From Mesorhizobium helmanticense (GTDB lineage Bacteria > Pseudomonadota > Alphaproteobacteria > Rhizobiales > Rhizobiaceae), in NCBI RefSeq assembly GCF_003034915.1, contig NZ_PZJX01000052.1, forward strand, positions 1 through 64,000: DNA of 64,000 bases, read 5' to 3'. Made by a program: the position numbers and the translations under genes. The notes below the pieces were generated by a model that saw nothing but the letters and a program-made list of their open reading frames with translations, ran no database searches and was not told the origin of the DNA. Each line of letters starts with the position of its first letter. Position 1 is the stretch's first letter. This document shows, piece after piece, positions 45,099-54,050 of the stretch.

Positions 45099-46601
45099 AT
45101 GCTGAGCGCATCCGGCATCATCAAGAATTTTCCCGGCGTCCAGGCCTTGCGTGACGTCTCGATCGAGGTCCGGCCGAACGAGGTGGTCGGGCTGATCGGC
45201 GAGAACGGCGCCGGCAAGTCGACGCTGATGCGGGTGCTGGCCGGCAGCTACCGGCCGGACGGCGGCAGCCTGACGCTGGACGGCGAACAGCTTCGCATGC
45301 GCAGTCCGCGCGATGCGGCCAGGCATGGCATCGGCATGGTGTTCCAGGAACAGTCGCTGGTGCTCAATTTGACGGTCGCCGAAAACATCTATCTCGGCGA
45401 GGAAGACCGTTTCACCCGAATCGGCATCGTCAACTGGCGCGCCATGAACGCGGCGGCGCGCCGCCAGCTGGCCAAGATCGGCATCGATATCGATGTCACC
45501 CAGCGCACCTCGGAGCTGACGTTCGCCGCGCGCCAGATGGTGGAGCTGGCCAAGGCGCTGACGCTGGAGGAGATGGTCGAGCGGCCGCTGCTCATCCTGC
45601 TCGACGAGCCGACCTCGGTGCTCAACGCCGCCGATATCGAGGTGCTGTTCGCGCGCGTGCGGTCGCTGAAATCCCGCGCCAGCTTCGTCTTCGTCTCGCA
45701 CCGCCTCGACGAGGTGCTGGCGATCTCCGACCGCGTCTACACCATGAAGGACGGCGCGGTCGTCGCCGAACACCGTGCGGCGCAAGTCACCGCGCCAGAG
45801 CTGCACGAGATCATGGTCGGACGCGGGCTGCAGGCTGAATATTACCGCGAGGCCCGCCAGCAGCAGCCGCGCGAGACGGTCATGGTCGAGGCCAAGGGAT
45901 TGGGCGCGAATGGTGCCTATCATGGCGTCGATCTCAAGATCAGGGCCGGCGAGATCGTCGGCATCGCCGGCGTCGTCGGCTCCGGCCGGGAGGAGGTCAC
46001 GCGCACCATCGGCGGCTTCCTCCAGCACGATGCCGGCGAGATGAAAATCGCCGGCGACACGGTGCGCTTCGGCTCACCGGAGCCGGCGGTGCGCAAAGGC
46101 ATCGGCTATGTGCCGCGCGAGCGGCGGCTCGAAGGACTGGTGATGTTCCTGTCGATCGCGGAAAACATTTCACTGGCCGATCTGTCGAGCGTCATGCGCC
46201 ATGGCGCCATCGACTATGGCAAGGAGCGCCGACTTGCCGCCGACTGGATCAAGCGGCTGCGCATCAAGGCGCCCGGCCCTGACGCGGCCTGCCGAAAGCT
46301 CAGCGGCGGCAACCAGCAGAAGGTGGTGCTGGCGCGCTGGATGACGGCAGGCTCGCGCATCCTGGTGCTTGACCATCCGACGCGCGGCCTCGATGTCGGC
46401 GCCAAGGAAGAGGTCTACGAACTCGTGCGCGATCTCTCCGCGCAAGGGGTCGCGATCCTGCTGATTTCCGACACTCTGGAAGAGACGATCGGCCTGTCGC
46501 ACCAGGTGCTGGTGATGCGCGACGGCGAGATCACCGCGCGCTTCGACGCCAGTCCGGGCAACAAGCCGAACCAGGTAGACCTGTTGCGAGCGATGGTGTG
46601 A
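45099..46601 (+). CDS. Sugar ABC transporter ATP-binding protein (RbsA/MglA type)
   Basis: A 500-residue ATPase with two nucleotide-binding domains. The first has Walker A GENGAGKSTLMRVL and Walker B LLILLDEPTSVLN; its signature is degenerate (LTFAARQM). The second has GVVGSGREEVTRT in place of Walker A, an intact signature LSGGNQQKVVLARW and LVLDHPTRGLDVGAK. The asymmetry is normal for this family. ATG 45099 follows the permease stop by five bases. Confidence 0.92.
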   Translation: MLSASGIIKNFPGVQALRDVSIEVRPNEVVGLIGENGAGKSTLMRVLAGSYRPDGGSLTLDGEQLRMRSPRDAARHGIGMVFQEQSLVLNLTVAENIYLGEEDRFTRIGIVNWRAMNAAARRQLAKIGIDIDVTQRTSELTFAARQMVELAKALTLEEMVERPLLILLDEPTSVLNAADIEVLFARVRSLKSRASFVFVSHRLDEVLAISDRVYTMKDGAVVAEHRAAQVTAPELHEIMVGRGLQAEYYREARQQQPRETVMVEAKGLGANGAYHGVDLKIRAGEIVGIAGVVGSGREEVTRTIGGFLQHDAGEMKIAGDTVRFGSPEPAVRKGIGYVPRERRLEGLVMFLSIAENISLADLSSVMRHGAIDYGKERRLAADWIKRLRIKAPGPDAACRKLSGGNQQKVVLARWMTAGSRILVLDHPTRGLDVGAKEEVYELVRDLSAQGVAILLISDTLEETIGLSHQVLVMRDGEITARFDASPGNKPNQVDLLRAMV

Positions 46602-46605
46602 GCCG

Positions 46606-47574
46606 ATGAACGAACCTTTTCCCCTCAGGCGGATCTTCGAAGGCAAGTGGACTCAAGGCGCCATTCCGCTGGTCCTGCTTGTCGCCCTGTTGCTGATCAT
46701 CGAGATCGCCGCGCCCGGCTTCCTGACCGGCGAGACCGTGTCGCTGCTGTTTGCCAACACCGCCGTGCTGTTCATCCTGGCGACCGGCGTCACTTTCGCC
46801 ATCCTGCTCGGCGGCATCGACCTTTCGATCCAGGCGGTGGCTTCGCTGGCGAGCGTCATCCTGGCGCAGTTGCTGCCCTCATTGGGTCTCGCCGCTTTCC
46901 CGGTGGCGATCCTGTCCGGCCTTGCCTTCGGCACGTTGAGCGGCATCGTCCATGTCAAGCTACGCGTTCCGTCCTTCGTGGCGACGCTGGCCACCGGCGG
47001 CGTGGTCACCGGCATCGCGCTGTGGGTGTCCGACGGCCGCGCCATCACCATCGAGGAGGGTGGCCGCGAAAACACCGCCTGGATCAACGCCACCGTCGTG
47101 GGCGTACCGGTGGTGGTGCTGATTTCGGCGGTCATCGGCATCGCCGCCTTTCTGGCGCTGCGCTACACGCGCTTTGGCCGCCAGGCGATCGCGGTTGGCG
47201 CCGGCGAGCCGGCTGCCTGGGCGGCGGGCATCAATGTCGACCGCACCAAGATCGTGGCCTTCGCCGCCTCAGGCATGCTGGCCGCTGTCGCTGGCGTCGT
47301 GCTGGCAGCCAGGCTGTCGAGCGGCTCGCCGGTTCTTGCCAACCAGCTGCTGCTGCCGGCGATTGCCGCCGTCATCGTCGGCGGCACCGCCATCACCGGC
47401 GGGCTGGGCGGCGTCGCCCGCACGGCGGTCGGCGCGTTGATCATCTCGATCGTGCGCATCGGCATGACCTTCGTCGGCGTCAACATCTTTCTGGAAAACA
47501 TGGTGTTCGGCGCGGTGCTCATCGCCGCTGTCGCCATCACCATCGACCGCAGCAAGATCGCGGTCATCAAGTGA
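46606..47574 (+). CDS. Sugar ABC transporter permease, second subunit
   Basis: A 322-residue RbsC-type permease with the same order of motifs as the first: FILATGVTFAILLGGIDLSIQAVASLASV, VKLRVPSFVATLATGGVVTGIALW, FGRQAIAVGAGEPAAWAAGINVDR and VIVGGTAITGGLGGVARTAVGAL. It starts four bases after the ATPase gene. Having two different permease genes suggests a heterodimeric channel. A strong hairpin follows the stop. Confidence 0.9.
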   Translation: MNEPFPLRRIFEGKWTQGAIPLVLLVALLLIIEIAAPGFLTGETVSLLFANTAVLFILATGVTFAILLGGIDLSIQAVASLASVILAQLLPSLGLAAFPVAILSGLAFGTLSGIVHVKLRVPSFVATLATGGVVTGIALWVSDGRAITIEEGGRENTAWINATVVGVPVVVLISAVIGIAAFLALRYTRFGRQAIAVGAGEPAAWAAGINVDRTKIVAFAASGMLAAVAGVVLAARLSSGSPVLANQLLLPAIAAVIVGGTAITGGLGGVARTAVGALIISIVRIGMTFVGVNIFLENMVFGAVLIAAVAITIDRSKIAVIK

Positions 47575-47615
47575 CAGTTTCATCCGCACCGCCTCCCAAG
47601 CAAGCGCGGACAGGA

Positions 47616-47647
47616 CGGGGTCGCATCACAGGCCCGATGCGACCCCG
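47616..47647. terminator. Shared terminator hairpin between convergent genes
   Basis: CGGGGTCGCATC (47616-47627) pairs perfectly with GATGCGACCCCG (47636-47647) around ACAGGCCC. It lies between the convergent permease and glyoxalase genes and could end both transcripts. No T-run. Confidence 0.65.
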
Positions 47648-47657
47648 CCTGGTCGAA

Positions 47658-48068
47658 TCACATCGTGTCGAGGCCGATCAGCTCGATCTTGTAGCCGTCC
47701 GGGTCCTCGACGAAGGCGATGTGGGTGGTGCCGTGCTGCATCGGCCCAGGCTTGCGCGGGATCTTGGCGCCGCGCTTTTCGAGCTCGGCGCAGACCGCAT
47801 AGATGTCGTTGACGCCGAGCGCCAGATGGCCGAAGCCGGTGCCGATCTCATAGGGCTCTTCCCTGCCCCAGTTCAGCGTCAGCTCGACGACGGCCTCCTT
47901 GTCCTCGGGGCCGTAGCCGACAAAGGCGTTTGTGAACTTGCCGCCGGGATAATCGTCGCGGCGCAGCAAGGTCATGCCGAGAACCTCTGTGTAGAAGGCG
48001 ATCGACTTGTCGAGGTCGAGCACCCTGATCATGGTGTGCATATAGCGAAAGCCCGGGGCGTCGCTCAT
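47658..48068 (-). CDS. gloA: Glyoxalase I family protein (lactoylglutathione lyase)
   Basis: A 136-residue VOC-fold metalloenzyme. FRYMHTMIRVLDLDKSIAFYTEVLGM carries the first metal histidine, LTLNWGREEPYEIGTGFGHLALGV the glutamate and histidine of the second repeat, and HIAFVEDPDGYKIELIG the last glutamate. The pattern fits GloA, which isomerises the glutathione hemithioacetal of methylglyoxal. Placed between a sugar transporter and a FAD-linked oxidase that could act on 2-hydroxy acids, it may remove methylglyoxal from the same pathway. Confidence 0.88.
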   Translation of the reverse strand: MSDAPGFRYMHTMIRVLDLDKSIAFYTEVLGMTLLRRDDYPGGKFTNAFVGYGPEDKEAVVELTLNWGREEPYEIGTGFGHLALGVNDIYAVCAELEKRGAKIPRKPGPMQHGTTHIAFVEDPDGYKIELIGLDTM

Positions 48069-48163
48069 TGGGAAAGTCCTCCGAATTCAGTGATTTGCTG
48101 GTCTGACCATCCACATCAAACGGCTGGTTGGAATGTGGTCCCGCTTGATGTTCTAAATCAGGG

Positions 48164-48174
48164 TTGTATGATAA
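48164..48174. promoter_or_regulatory. FadR/GntR-type operator candidate upstream of the FAD-linked oxidase
   Basis: TTGTATGATAA is close to the palindrome TTGT-NNN-ACAA, with one mismatch. GGTTGT on the left extends the match with the site at 62607. It lies 56 bases before the oxidase start. That gene and the following GntR gene form an operon, so the site would provide autoregulation. Confidence 0.5.
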
Positions 48175-48229
48175 CACGACAAGAAAGGTGCTTGTCCAGT
48201 CGTTTTCCCAAGGGGTGCAGAGTCAATTC

Positions 48230-49672
48230 ATGAATGCCGTGCCTCCCACCTCAGCGTCGCTGATCGCAGCCCTTGCCGGCCTGCTGCCGAATGGCGGGTT
48301 GCTGACCACGGACGAAGACCTGGCGCGCTACAGCCGCGACTGGTCCGGCGACCATTTCGGCCGTCCGCTGGCGGTGGCCCGTCCGGCTTCGGTCGAGGAG
48401 ATGTCGGCCTTGATGCGGCACTGCCACGCGGAGCGCATTCCCGTCGTGCCGCAAGGTGGCCTGACCGGCCTCGTGGGTGCAGCCGTGGCGGCGGATGGCG
48501 GCGAGATCGTCATCTCGCTGGAGCGCATGAACAGGATCCGCTCGATCAGCCCGATCGACTTCGCCATGGTGGTCGAGGCCGGCTGTATCCTGGAGGATGC
48601 CAAGCGCGCCGCCGAAGAGAGCGACTGCCTGCTGCCGATCACCTTCGGGGCGCAAGGAAGCTGCCGCATCGGTGGCAATGTCGCCACCAATGCCGGCGGT
48701 TTCAACGTGCTGCGCTATGGCATGACGCGCGACCTGGTGCTCGGCCTCGAAGTGGTGCTGGCCGACGGCCGGATCTGGAACGGGCTGAAGGTGCTGCGCA
48801 AGGACAATCGCGGCTACGACCTCAAGCAGATCTTCATCGGCTCGGAAGGCACGCTCGGCATCGTCACCGCCGCCGCGCTGAAACTGTTTCCCAAGCCGAC
48901 GCAGATCGAAACAGCTCTGGTGGGCTTGCGCTCCGTCGAGGATGCGATGGCGCTCTATGCCCGCGCCCGGCGCGACTGCAGCGACCTGCTCACCGCCTTC
49001 GAACTGATCCTGCGCGGCGGCATCGAGATCACCATGCGCGAGGGCAAGGACTTTCCCGATCCGCTGGGCAAAGCCTATCCAGCCTATGTGCTGATCGAGG
49101 TTTCCGCCGGCGGGCTGATCGACCTGTCTGCCATGCTGCTTGGTTTTCTCGACGGCGTCGCTGATATCGTCGAGGACGGCATCGTCGCCTCGACGCGGGC
49201 GCAGGCCGAGCGGCTGTGGCTCTACCGCGAGATCATGGTCGAGCGGCAGGGCCGCGGTGGCCGCTATCTGCGCACCGACGTTTCGGTGCCGATCTCGAAA
49301 CTCGCCGATTTCGTCACCGACGCGCTCTTCGACTTGCAACGGGCGCGTCCCGACGCGCTGGCCGTCACCTATGGCCATGTCGGCGACGGCAATATCCATC
49401 TCAACGTCGTGCCGCCGGAAGGCATGACGCCAGAAGCGATCGAACATCTGTTCGAAGAGGCCGAGGCACATATCTTTGCCGTCGTCGATCGCTGTGGCGG
49501 CTCGATCAGCGCCGAGCACGGCATCGGCCGGGTCAAGCAGAAGGCATTCCTCGAGCGCATCGATCCGGTGACGCTCGATCTGGCCGCAGGCATCAAGGAC
49601 GCGTTCGATCCGCGCCACATCCTCAGCAACGGCCGCATTCTGGCGTCCACATCCGCCCTCGACTATAGGTGA
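48230..49672 (+). CDS. FAD-linked oxidase (2-hydroxyacid dehydrogenase, GlcD/D2HGDH family)
   Basis: A 480-residue flavoprotein of the VAO/PCMH fold. VVPQGGLTGLVGAAVAADGGEIVISLERMNRI and GSCRIGGNVATNAGGFNVLRYG bind FAD. The C-terminal domain has YGHVGDGNIHLNVV and GGSISAEHGIGRVKQ, with the metal histidines typical of D-lactate, glycolate and 2-hydroxyglutarate dehydrogenases. ATG 48230 is preceded by AAGGGG at some distance; a TTG at 48164 is the other possible start but would overlap the operator. It is followed after three bases by the GntR gene. Confidence 0.88.
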   Translation: MNAVPPTSASLIAALAGLLPNGGLLTTDEDLARYSRDWSGDHFGRPLAVARPASVEEMSALMRHCHAERIPVVPQGGLTGLVGAAVAADGGEIVISLERMNRIRSISPIDFAMVVEAGCILEDAKRAAEESDCLLPITFGAQGSCRIGGNVATNAGGFNVLRYGMTRDLVLGLEVVLADGRIWNGLKVLRKDNRGYDLKQIFIGSEGTLGIVTAAALKLFPKPTQIETALVGLRSVEDAMALYARARRDCSDLLTAFELILRGGIEITMREGKDFPDPLGKAYPAYVLIEVSAGGLIDLSAMLLGFLDGVADIVEDGIVASTRAQAERLWLYREIMVERQGRGGRYLRTDVSVPISKLADFVTDALFDLQRARPDALAVTYGHVGDGNIHLNVVPPEGMTPEAIEHLFEEAEAHIFAVVDRCGGSISAEHGIGRVKQKAFLERIDPVTLDLAAGIKDAFDPRHILSNGRILASTSALDYR

Positions 49673-49675
49673 GCG

Positions 49676-50476
49676 ATGGCGCTGAAACTCGACAAGGTCA
49701 ATCGCGGTCCACATCTCTCCACTTTGGTGGCGAGTTCCATCTCCCGCGAGATCGCGCAGGGGCGCCTGAAGCCCGGCGACCAGTTGCCGACCGAACAGGC
49801 ACTGGCGACCACGTTCGGGGTCAGCCGCAACGTGGTGCGCGAGGCAATCGCGCGGCTGCGCTCGGAAGGCCGCATCTGGTCGCAGCAAGGGCGCGGCGCC
49901 TTCGTGGTGGAGAGCAACAACCCGACGGTGCTGACCATCGACTACGAGGCGCTGCAACGCGCCGATTCGTTCCGCAACCTGTTCGAACTGCGCGGCATCC
50001 TCGAAGTGCAGGCCGCCGCCCTCGCAGCAAAGCGGCGCTCCGAGGCCGATCTGATCGCGATGGGCGATGCGCTGGCCGGCATGCGCGCCGCGCCCTATGG
50101 CAGCGTCGCCTGGCTGCGCAGCGACCTCGAATTTCACCGCACCGTCGCCGAGGCGACGCGCAACGCCTACATGGGCCAGTTCCTGGTCTTCGTTTCCGAG
50201 CGTGTTCGCGAAAGCATTCTCGCCGCCGGCAACCAGCAGAAATCCGACGACATGGCCCGCATCACGCTCGGCGAGCACGAGCGCATCTTTGCCGCCATCC
50301 GCGCCGGCGACAGGGAGGCGGCGCAAGCGGCCATGCGCGACCATCTGGCGGGTGCCGCCCTGCGTGTCGGACTGCACGAGGGTGATGCGGCTGCGGAGCC
50401 TCCGGCGCAGGAGGCAGCCTCTCCGGTGCGGCATTCAAGGCTGAGAAAGGCTATCCGTAAGCAGGCCGCGGGATAG
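49676..50476 (+). CDS. GntR regulator, FadR subfamily
   Basis: A 266-residue repressor. Winged HTH at residues about 12-75: IAQGRLKPGDQLPTEQALATTFGVSRNVVREAIARLRSEG. All-helical FCD ligand domain at residues about 95-235, with LRSDLEFHRTVAEATRN and the metal histidines of LGEHERIFAAI and AMRDHLAG. It is cotranscribed with the FAD-linked oxidase. Operator candidates of the type bound by this subfamily lie before that operon (48164) and between the GMC and ABC genes (42762), so it probably controls the whole 41-50.5 kb block. Confidence 0.9.
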   Translation: MALKLDKVNRGPHLSTLVASSISREIAQGRLKPGDQLPTEQALATTFGVSRNVVREAIARLRSEGRIWSQQGRGAFVVESNNPTVLTIDYEALQRADSFRNLFELRGILEVQAAALAAKRRSEADLIAMGDALAGMRAAPYGSVAWLRSDLEFHRTVAEATRNAYMGQFLVFVSERVRESILAAGNQQKSDDMARITLGEHERIFAAIRAGDREAAQAAMRDHLAGAALRVGLHEGDAAAEPPAQEAASPVRHSRLRKAIRKQAAG

Positions 50477-50534
50477 CTGCTTCGTCCGAATTTTTCGGCT
50501 AGTCGCCGGTTCGCTCTCACGGCAGAGTGTGGCC

Positions 50535-51248
50535 ATGTGCAACCTCTACAACATCACGACGTCGCAAGAGGCCGTCCGCCAATGGACCAGGACCTTGCGG
50601 GACATCTTGGGCAACCTTGAGCCGTCCATCGACATCTATCCCAACCGCCCCGGCCCGGTGGTGCGCAATGCGCTGGACGGGCAGCGAGAGCTGGCCAATC
50701 TCCTGTGGGGCATGCCGACACCCGTTGAGCGGATGAAGGGCAAGGCCGACTACGGCACCACCAACATACGCAATCCTCAGTATGGCCATTGGCAGCAGTA
50801 TGTCAGCGTCGGGAACCGCTGTGTGGTGCCAGTGACCAGCTTTGCGGAGCCCAGCCCAACGCCCGGCGACAAGGACCCTGAGACAGGCATTCAGCGGAAC
50901 CATTGGTTCGCGCTCAATAAGGATCGCCCGCTGTTCTTCTTCGCTGGCCTCTGGACGCCATGGCACGGGGTTCGCAAAGTAAAGGACGGCCCAGGCGACT
51001 TCGAGCTTTACGGCTTCCTCACGACCGCGCCCAACGCCCTCATCAAGCCTATCCACGAGAAGGCCATGCCGGTGATCCTGACCACGCAAGAGGAAATTGA
51101 GACGTGGCTTACTGCGCCATGGTCGGAGGCAAGGCGACTACAACGCACGGTACCGGACGACGCTCTTGTGATCGTCGCGAAGCCAGCTACGCAGATCAAG
51201 TTCCCTCAGGCTGTCATAAGCCCTAACGGCCAACTGTCGTTGCTGTAG
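50535..51248 (+). CDS. SRAP-domain protein (YedK/HMCES family)
   Basis: A 237-residue protein whose second residue is the catalytic cysteine (MCNLYNITTS). After Met removal this cysteine forms a thiazolidine crosslink with abasic sites in single-stranded DNA, protecting them. Arg-rich PNRPGPVVRN, the histidine region VVPVTSFAEP and FFFAGLW, and TTAPNALIKPIHEKAMPVIL with the conserved HxR/K-MP are present. Start 50535 is fixed by the need for Cys2; a GTG six bases earlier would block it. Linked in many genomes to the SOS response, but no LexA box was seen directly upstream. Confidence 0.9.
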   Translation: MCNLYNITTSQEAVRQWTRTLRDILGNLEPSIDIYPNRPGPVVRNALDGQRELANLLWGMPTPVERMKGKADYGTTNIRNPQYGHWQQYVSVGNRCVVPVTSFAEPSPTPGDKDPETGIQRNHWFALNKDRPLFFFAGLWTPWHGVRKVKDGPGDFELYGFLTTAPNALIKPIHEKAMPVILTTQEEIETWLTAPWSEARRLQRTVPDDALVIVAKPATQIKFPQAVISPNGQLSLL

Positions 51249-51295
51249 GGCTGGGATGAGGCAACCGCACGACCTCAGGGGCATTCGGGGGAAAA

Positions 51296-53170
51296 GTGGC
51301 AAGGCATTCCATAGATGATATTGCAGATGCGCTTCGTTTGAACGGCGGCAGAGGCCGACGCTGCACTGTCCTGATCGGGGCCGGTTGCTCGGTCAGCGCC
51401 GGTATTCCAACAGCCTCAGAAATAGTTGCAGAAATTCGGCGATCCTTCCCGTCGGCTTTCTCCCGGGCGTTGGTCAAGGACTATCCTAGCTGCATGGCAG
51501 CACTTGAGATCGGAGTGAGGCGCGATCTCATTGCCCGATACGTTGATAGCGCGAAGATTAACTGGGCCCATGTGGCCCTCGCACAGCTCATTGAAGCAGG
51601 TTTTGTCGATCGCGTTCTGACAACGAATTTTGACCCGCTTGTTTCCAGAGCCTGCGCGCTCATCAACCGGTTTCCCGCTGTCTATGACCTGGCCGCGTCC
51701 CGTATTTTTAAACCTGATCAAGTAAGTGAACAGGCGATCTTCCATCTGCATGGGCAACGCGACGGATTCAATTTACTAAACACGAAGGATGAAGTTCAGC
51801 GGCAGAAGAGACGGCTTGGGCCGGTGTTCGATGAGGTAAAAAGGGGACGAATCTGGATTGTCGTTGGATACAGCGGTGAAAATGATCCCGTCTTTGAGTT
51901 GTTGGCACGCGTACGGCATTTTGAGTTCGGCCTATATTGGATTGGGTACGAAAGCGCACCATCGCCGCATGTGGAGCGCGAAATCATTGCCCCCGCAAAG
52001 GGCGCGCATTTTCTGGGCGGAGTTGACGCCGACGACTTCTTTGTCTCGCTAGCTCAAAAGCTTGAATGCTTTCCGCCCAACTACGTTGCACAGCCATTTT
52101 CCCATCTGCACCGCACCATAAGTATGCTGGCGCCCTATGGCGCTCCACACCCCGAAGATTCCGAACATCCGGTGTTTCGGAAGAGGCGTTTCGACATCTG
52201 CCAGGTGATCCGATCTGAACTTGATGAACTAATTTCAAGCCGGGAACGGGGCGTGTCTGCAGGATATTACTTTCTAGCTGGGAACTACGATCGCGTGGTT
52301 GAACTGCTGGGACAGCAGAAGCTCACAGGTATGTCTCAATCGGATAAAGATGCCCTCGGCTGGTCCCTCGCCGAGCAGGGGAACCGCCTTCATGTCGAAG
52401 CGAGGGAGTCTGGTTCCGAAGGGCGCTTTAGGGAGGCCATGCAGAAATTCAGGCAAGCAGCAAAGATACTCTCAACGAGAGCTGACGCGCTCTACAACTG
52501 GGGTAATACCCTTTTTGATTTTTCAATTATGAAGCGATACGGCGCGCCGGAGGTTATGACGCGCGCTGGTGAGCGTCTACTTCGCCAAGCGATCAAGAAG
52601 TATCAGAAGGTCATAGCGATCGAGCCGAACTACGCTGATGCACACAATAATATGGCAAATGCTCTCACCGATATTGGGCGATCGGTAAGTCAGGAGGAGG
52701 GAATACCGCTATTCAACGAAGCTCGCAGGCACTACGAGATCGCCTTAAAATATACCGAGTCGCCCGATGTCGTCCACAATAACTTTGCGAAGGCTCTTCA
52801 CGAACTAGCAAGAATAACAAATGATCAACAGGCGTTTGACGACTGCCTGGTTCACTTTTCTATCGCTGCTGATTTCAACCCGAAATACTATAGCGTGTTC
52901 CTGAGTTGGGGAAACGCACTCGCGGATGTTGCCCGTCGTTCAGGTGACCGAGATACTTTGCGAAAAGCTTGCGCTATGTATCGTCGCGCGTCAGAAATTC
53001 GCCGATCGGACTCTGCGTCTTGTTGGAATCTAATTGGGGAGTTGACCCGACTCGCCGAAATGGAGAGTGGCATGGAAAAGACGGCAGTATTGGAAGAGGT
53101 TGCATCTCTTCGTAGGAAGATGGCACGCCTCCGCCGCGCTCGAGCTAGGGTCCGGACTCATAACCAGTAG
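51296..53170 (+). CDS. SIR2-domain protein with TPR array, possible anti-phage effector
   Basis: A 624-residue protein. Residues about 20-290 are a SIR2 NAD-binding domain: VLIGAGCSVSAGIPTA (26-40), TTNFDPL (109-115), FHLHGQRD with the candidate catalytic His152, and GYSGENDPV (191-199). Residues about 330-600 are helical repeats of TPR type (ADALYNWGNTLFD, IAIEPNYADAHNNMANALTDIG, FNPKYYSVFLSWGNALADVA). Bacterial SIR2 fusions often degrade NAD on phage infection; this fits the style, but the function is an inference. The start is GTG 51296 behind GGGGGA. The last seven codons (RVRTHNQ) are supplied by the inserted IS. Codon choice is more A/T-rich than in neighbouring genes, suggesting transfer. 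Confidence 0.82.
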   Translation: MARHSIDDIADALRLNGGRGRRCTVLIGAGCSVSAGIPTASEIVAEIRRSFPSAFSRALVKDYPSCMAALEIGVRRDLIARYVDSAKINWAHVALAQLIEAGFVDRVLTTNFDPLVSRACALINRFPAVYDLAASRIFKPDQVSEQAIFHLHGQRDGFNLLNTKDEVQRQKRRLGPVFDEVKRGRIWIVVGYSGENDPVFELLARVRHFEFGLYWIGYESAPSPHVEREIIAPAKGAHFLGGVDADDFFVSLAQKLECFPPNYVAQPFSHLHRTISMLAPYGAPHPEDSEHPVFRKRRFDICQVIRSELDELISSRERGVSAGYYFLAGNYDRVVELLGQQKLTGMSQSDKDALGWSLAEQGNRLHVEARESGSEGRFREAMQKFRQAAKILSTRADALYNWGNTLFDFSIMKRYGAPEVMTRAGERLLRQAIKKYQKVIAIEPNYADAHNNMANALTDIGRSVSQEEGIPLFNEARRHYEIALKYTESPDVVHNNFAKALHELARITNDQQAFDDCLVHFSIAADFNPKYYSVFLSWGNALADVARRSGDRDTLRKACAMYRRASEIRRSDSASCWNLIGELTRLAEMESGMEKTAVLEEVASLRRKMARLRRARARVRTHNQ

Positions 53171-53914
53171 CTGACGATTGCCGCGAGGAAGACGGCGGCG
53201 AGGAAGCTCGTCGCCGATCGATCGTATCGTGTGGCAATGCGGCGGAAATCCTTGAGCCGTCCAAACATCCGCTCGATGGTGTTGCGATCGCGGTATAGGA
53301 ATGGCGAGAAGCAGTTCTTCCAGCGTCGGTTAGCTTTCGGCGGAATGTTCGGCATCGTCCCTTTGCCCTCGACCTTGTGCCGGATGGCATTGGTGTCATA
53401 GCCCTTGTCGGCGTGCAGGATCGGGCTCTTCGGCATCTGCTCCAGAAGCAAATCCGCGGCACTGCAATCGGCGACCTGGCCACCGGTCAAAAGGAAAGCG
53501 ATTGGACGGCACAGGCCGTCGGTCAGGGCGTGGATTTTCGTGGTTCGACCACCGCGCGATCGGCCGATCGCCTGATTTTGTTCCCCTCCTTTGCCGCCTG
53601 AGGCACATCGATGCGCCTTCACCGCCGAGGAGTCGATAAGCACCTCCGCGGGCGGTCCGCTAGCCGAGACCAAGGCATGGAAGATGTCGGCCCAGACGCC
53701 CTTGGCCGCCCATCGGACGAAGCGGTTGTAGAGCGTCTTGCGCGGGCCGTAGGCATCCGGTGCTTCGACCCAACGACCACCTGACTTCAGGACATGCACG
53801 ATACCGCTGATCACCCGGCGATCATCAACCCGCGGCTTCCCGCGTGTGTCAGTTGGCAAGAGCCACGAGCCGCCCAAACTGCTCCTCGGTCAGCCAGAAA
53901 TAATCGCGATTCAT
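53158..53914 (-). pseudogene. IS5-family transposase, frameshifted near the N-terminus
   Basis: The protein starts MNRDYFWLTEEQFGRL (ATG 53914), then one frame stops at VALAN while the neighbouring frame continues LLPTDTRGKPRVDDRRVISGIVHVLKSG to the end at 53158. The DDE residues are visible: DSSAVKAH (first D), KGYDTNAIR (second D), and RDRNTIERMFGRLKDFRRIATRYD (E). The shift lies near 53855, where no slippery A-run is seen, so programmed frameshifting is unlikely and the gene is probably inactive. The stop codon sits inside the left inverted repeat. Confidence 0.83.
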
Positions 53915-54050
53915 CCGTGTGGTCTCCCTTTGGAGACCGTGAATCACGAAGCAGATTCCGACGAAATCCCTGTTGATTCCGTGCCCCCTTTGGACCACTG
54001 TCCTAGATCGGGCAAGGCCGCGACGGGATGGTGGACTCAGGGGGATCGCA

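Noticed and set aside
48251..50434. 727-codon minus-strand frame opposite the FAD oxidase and GntR genes
   Set aside because: It spans two good genes in antisense and carries no motif.
53835..53870. Programmed frameshift in the IS5 transposase
   Set aside because: No slippery run at the shift and the shift lies very near the N-terminus; ordinary inactivation is simpler.
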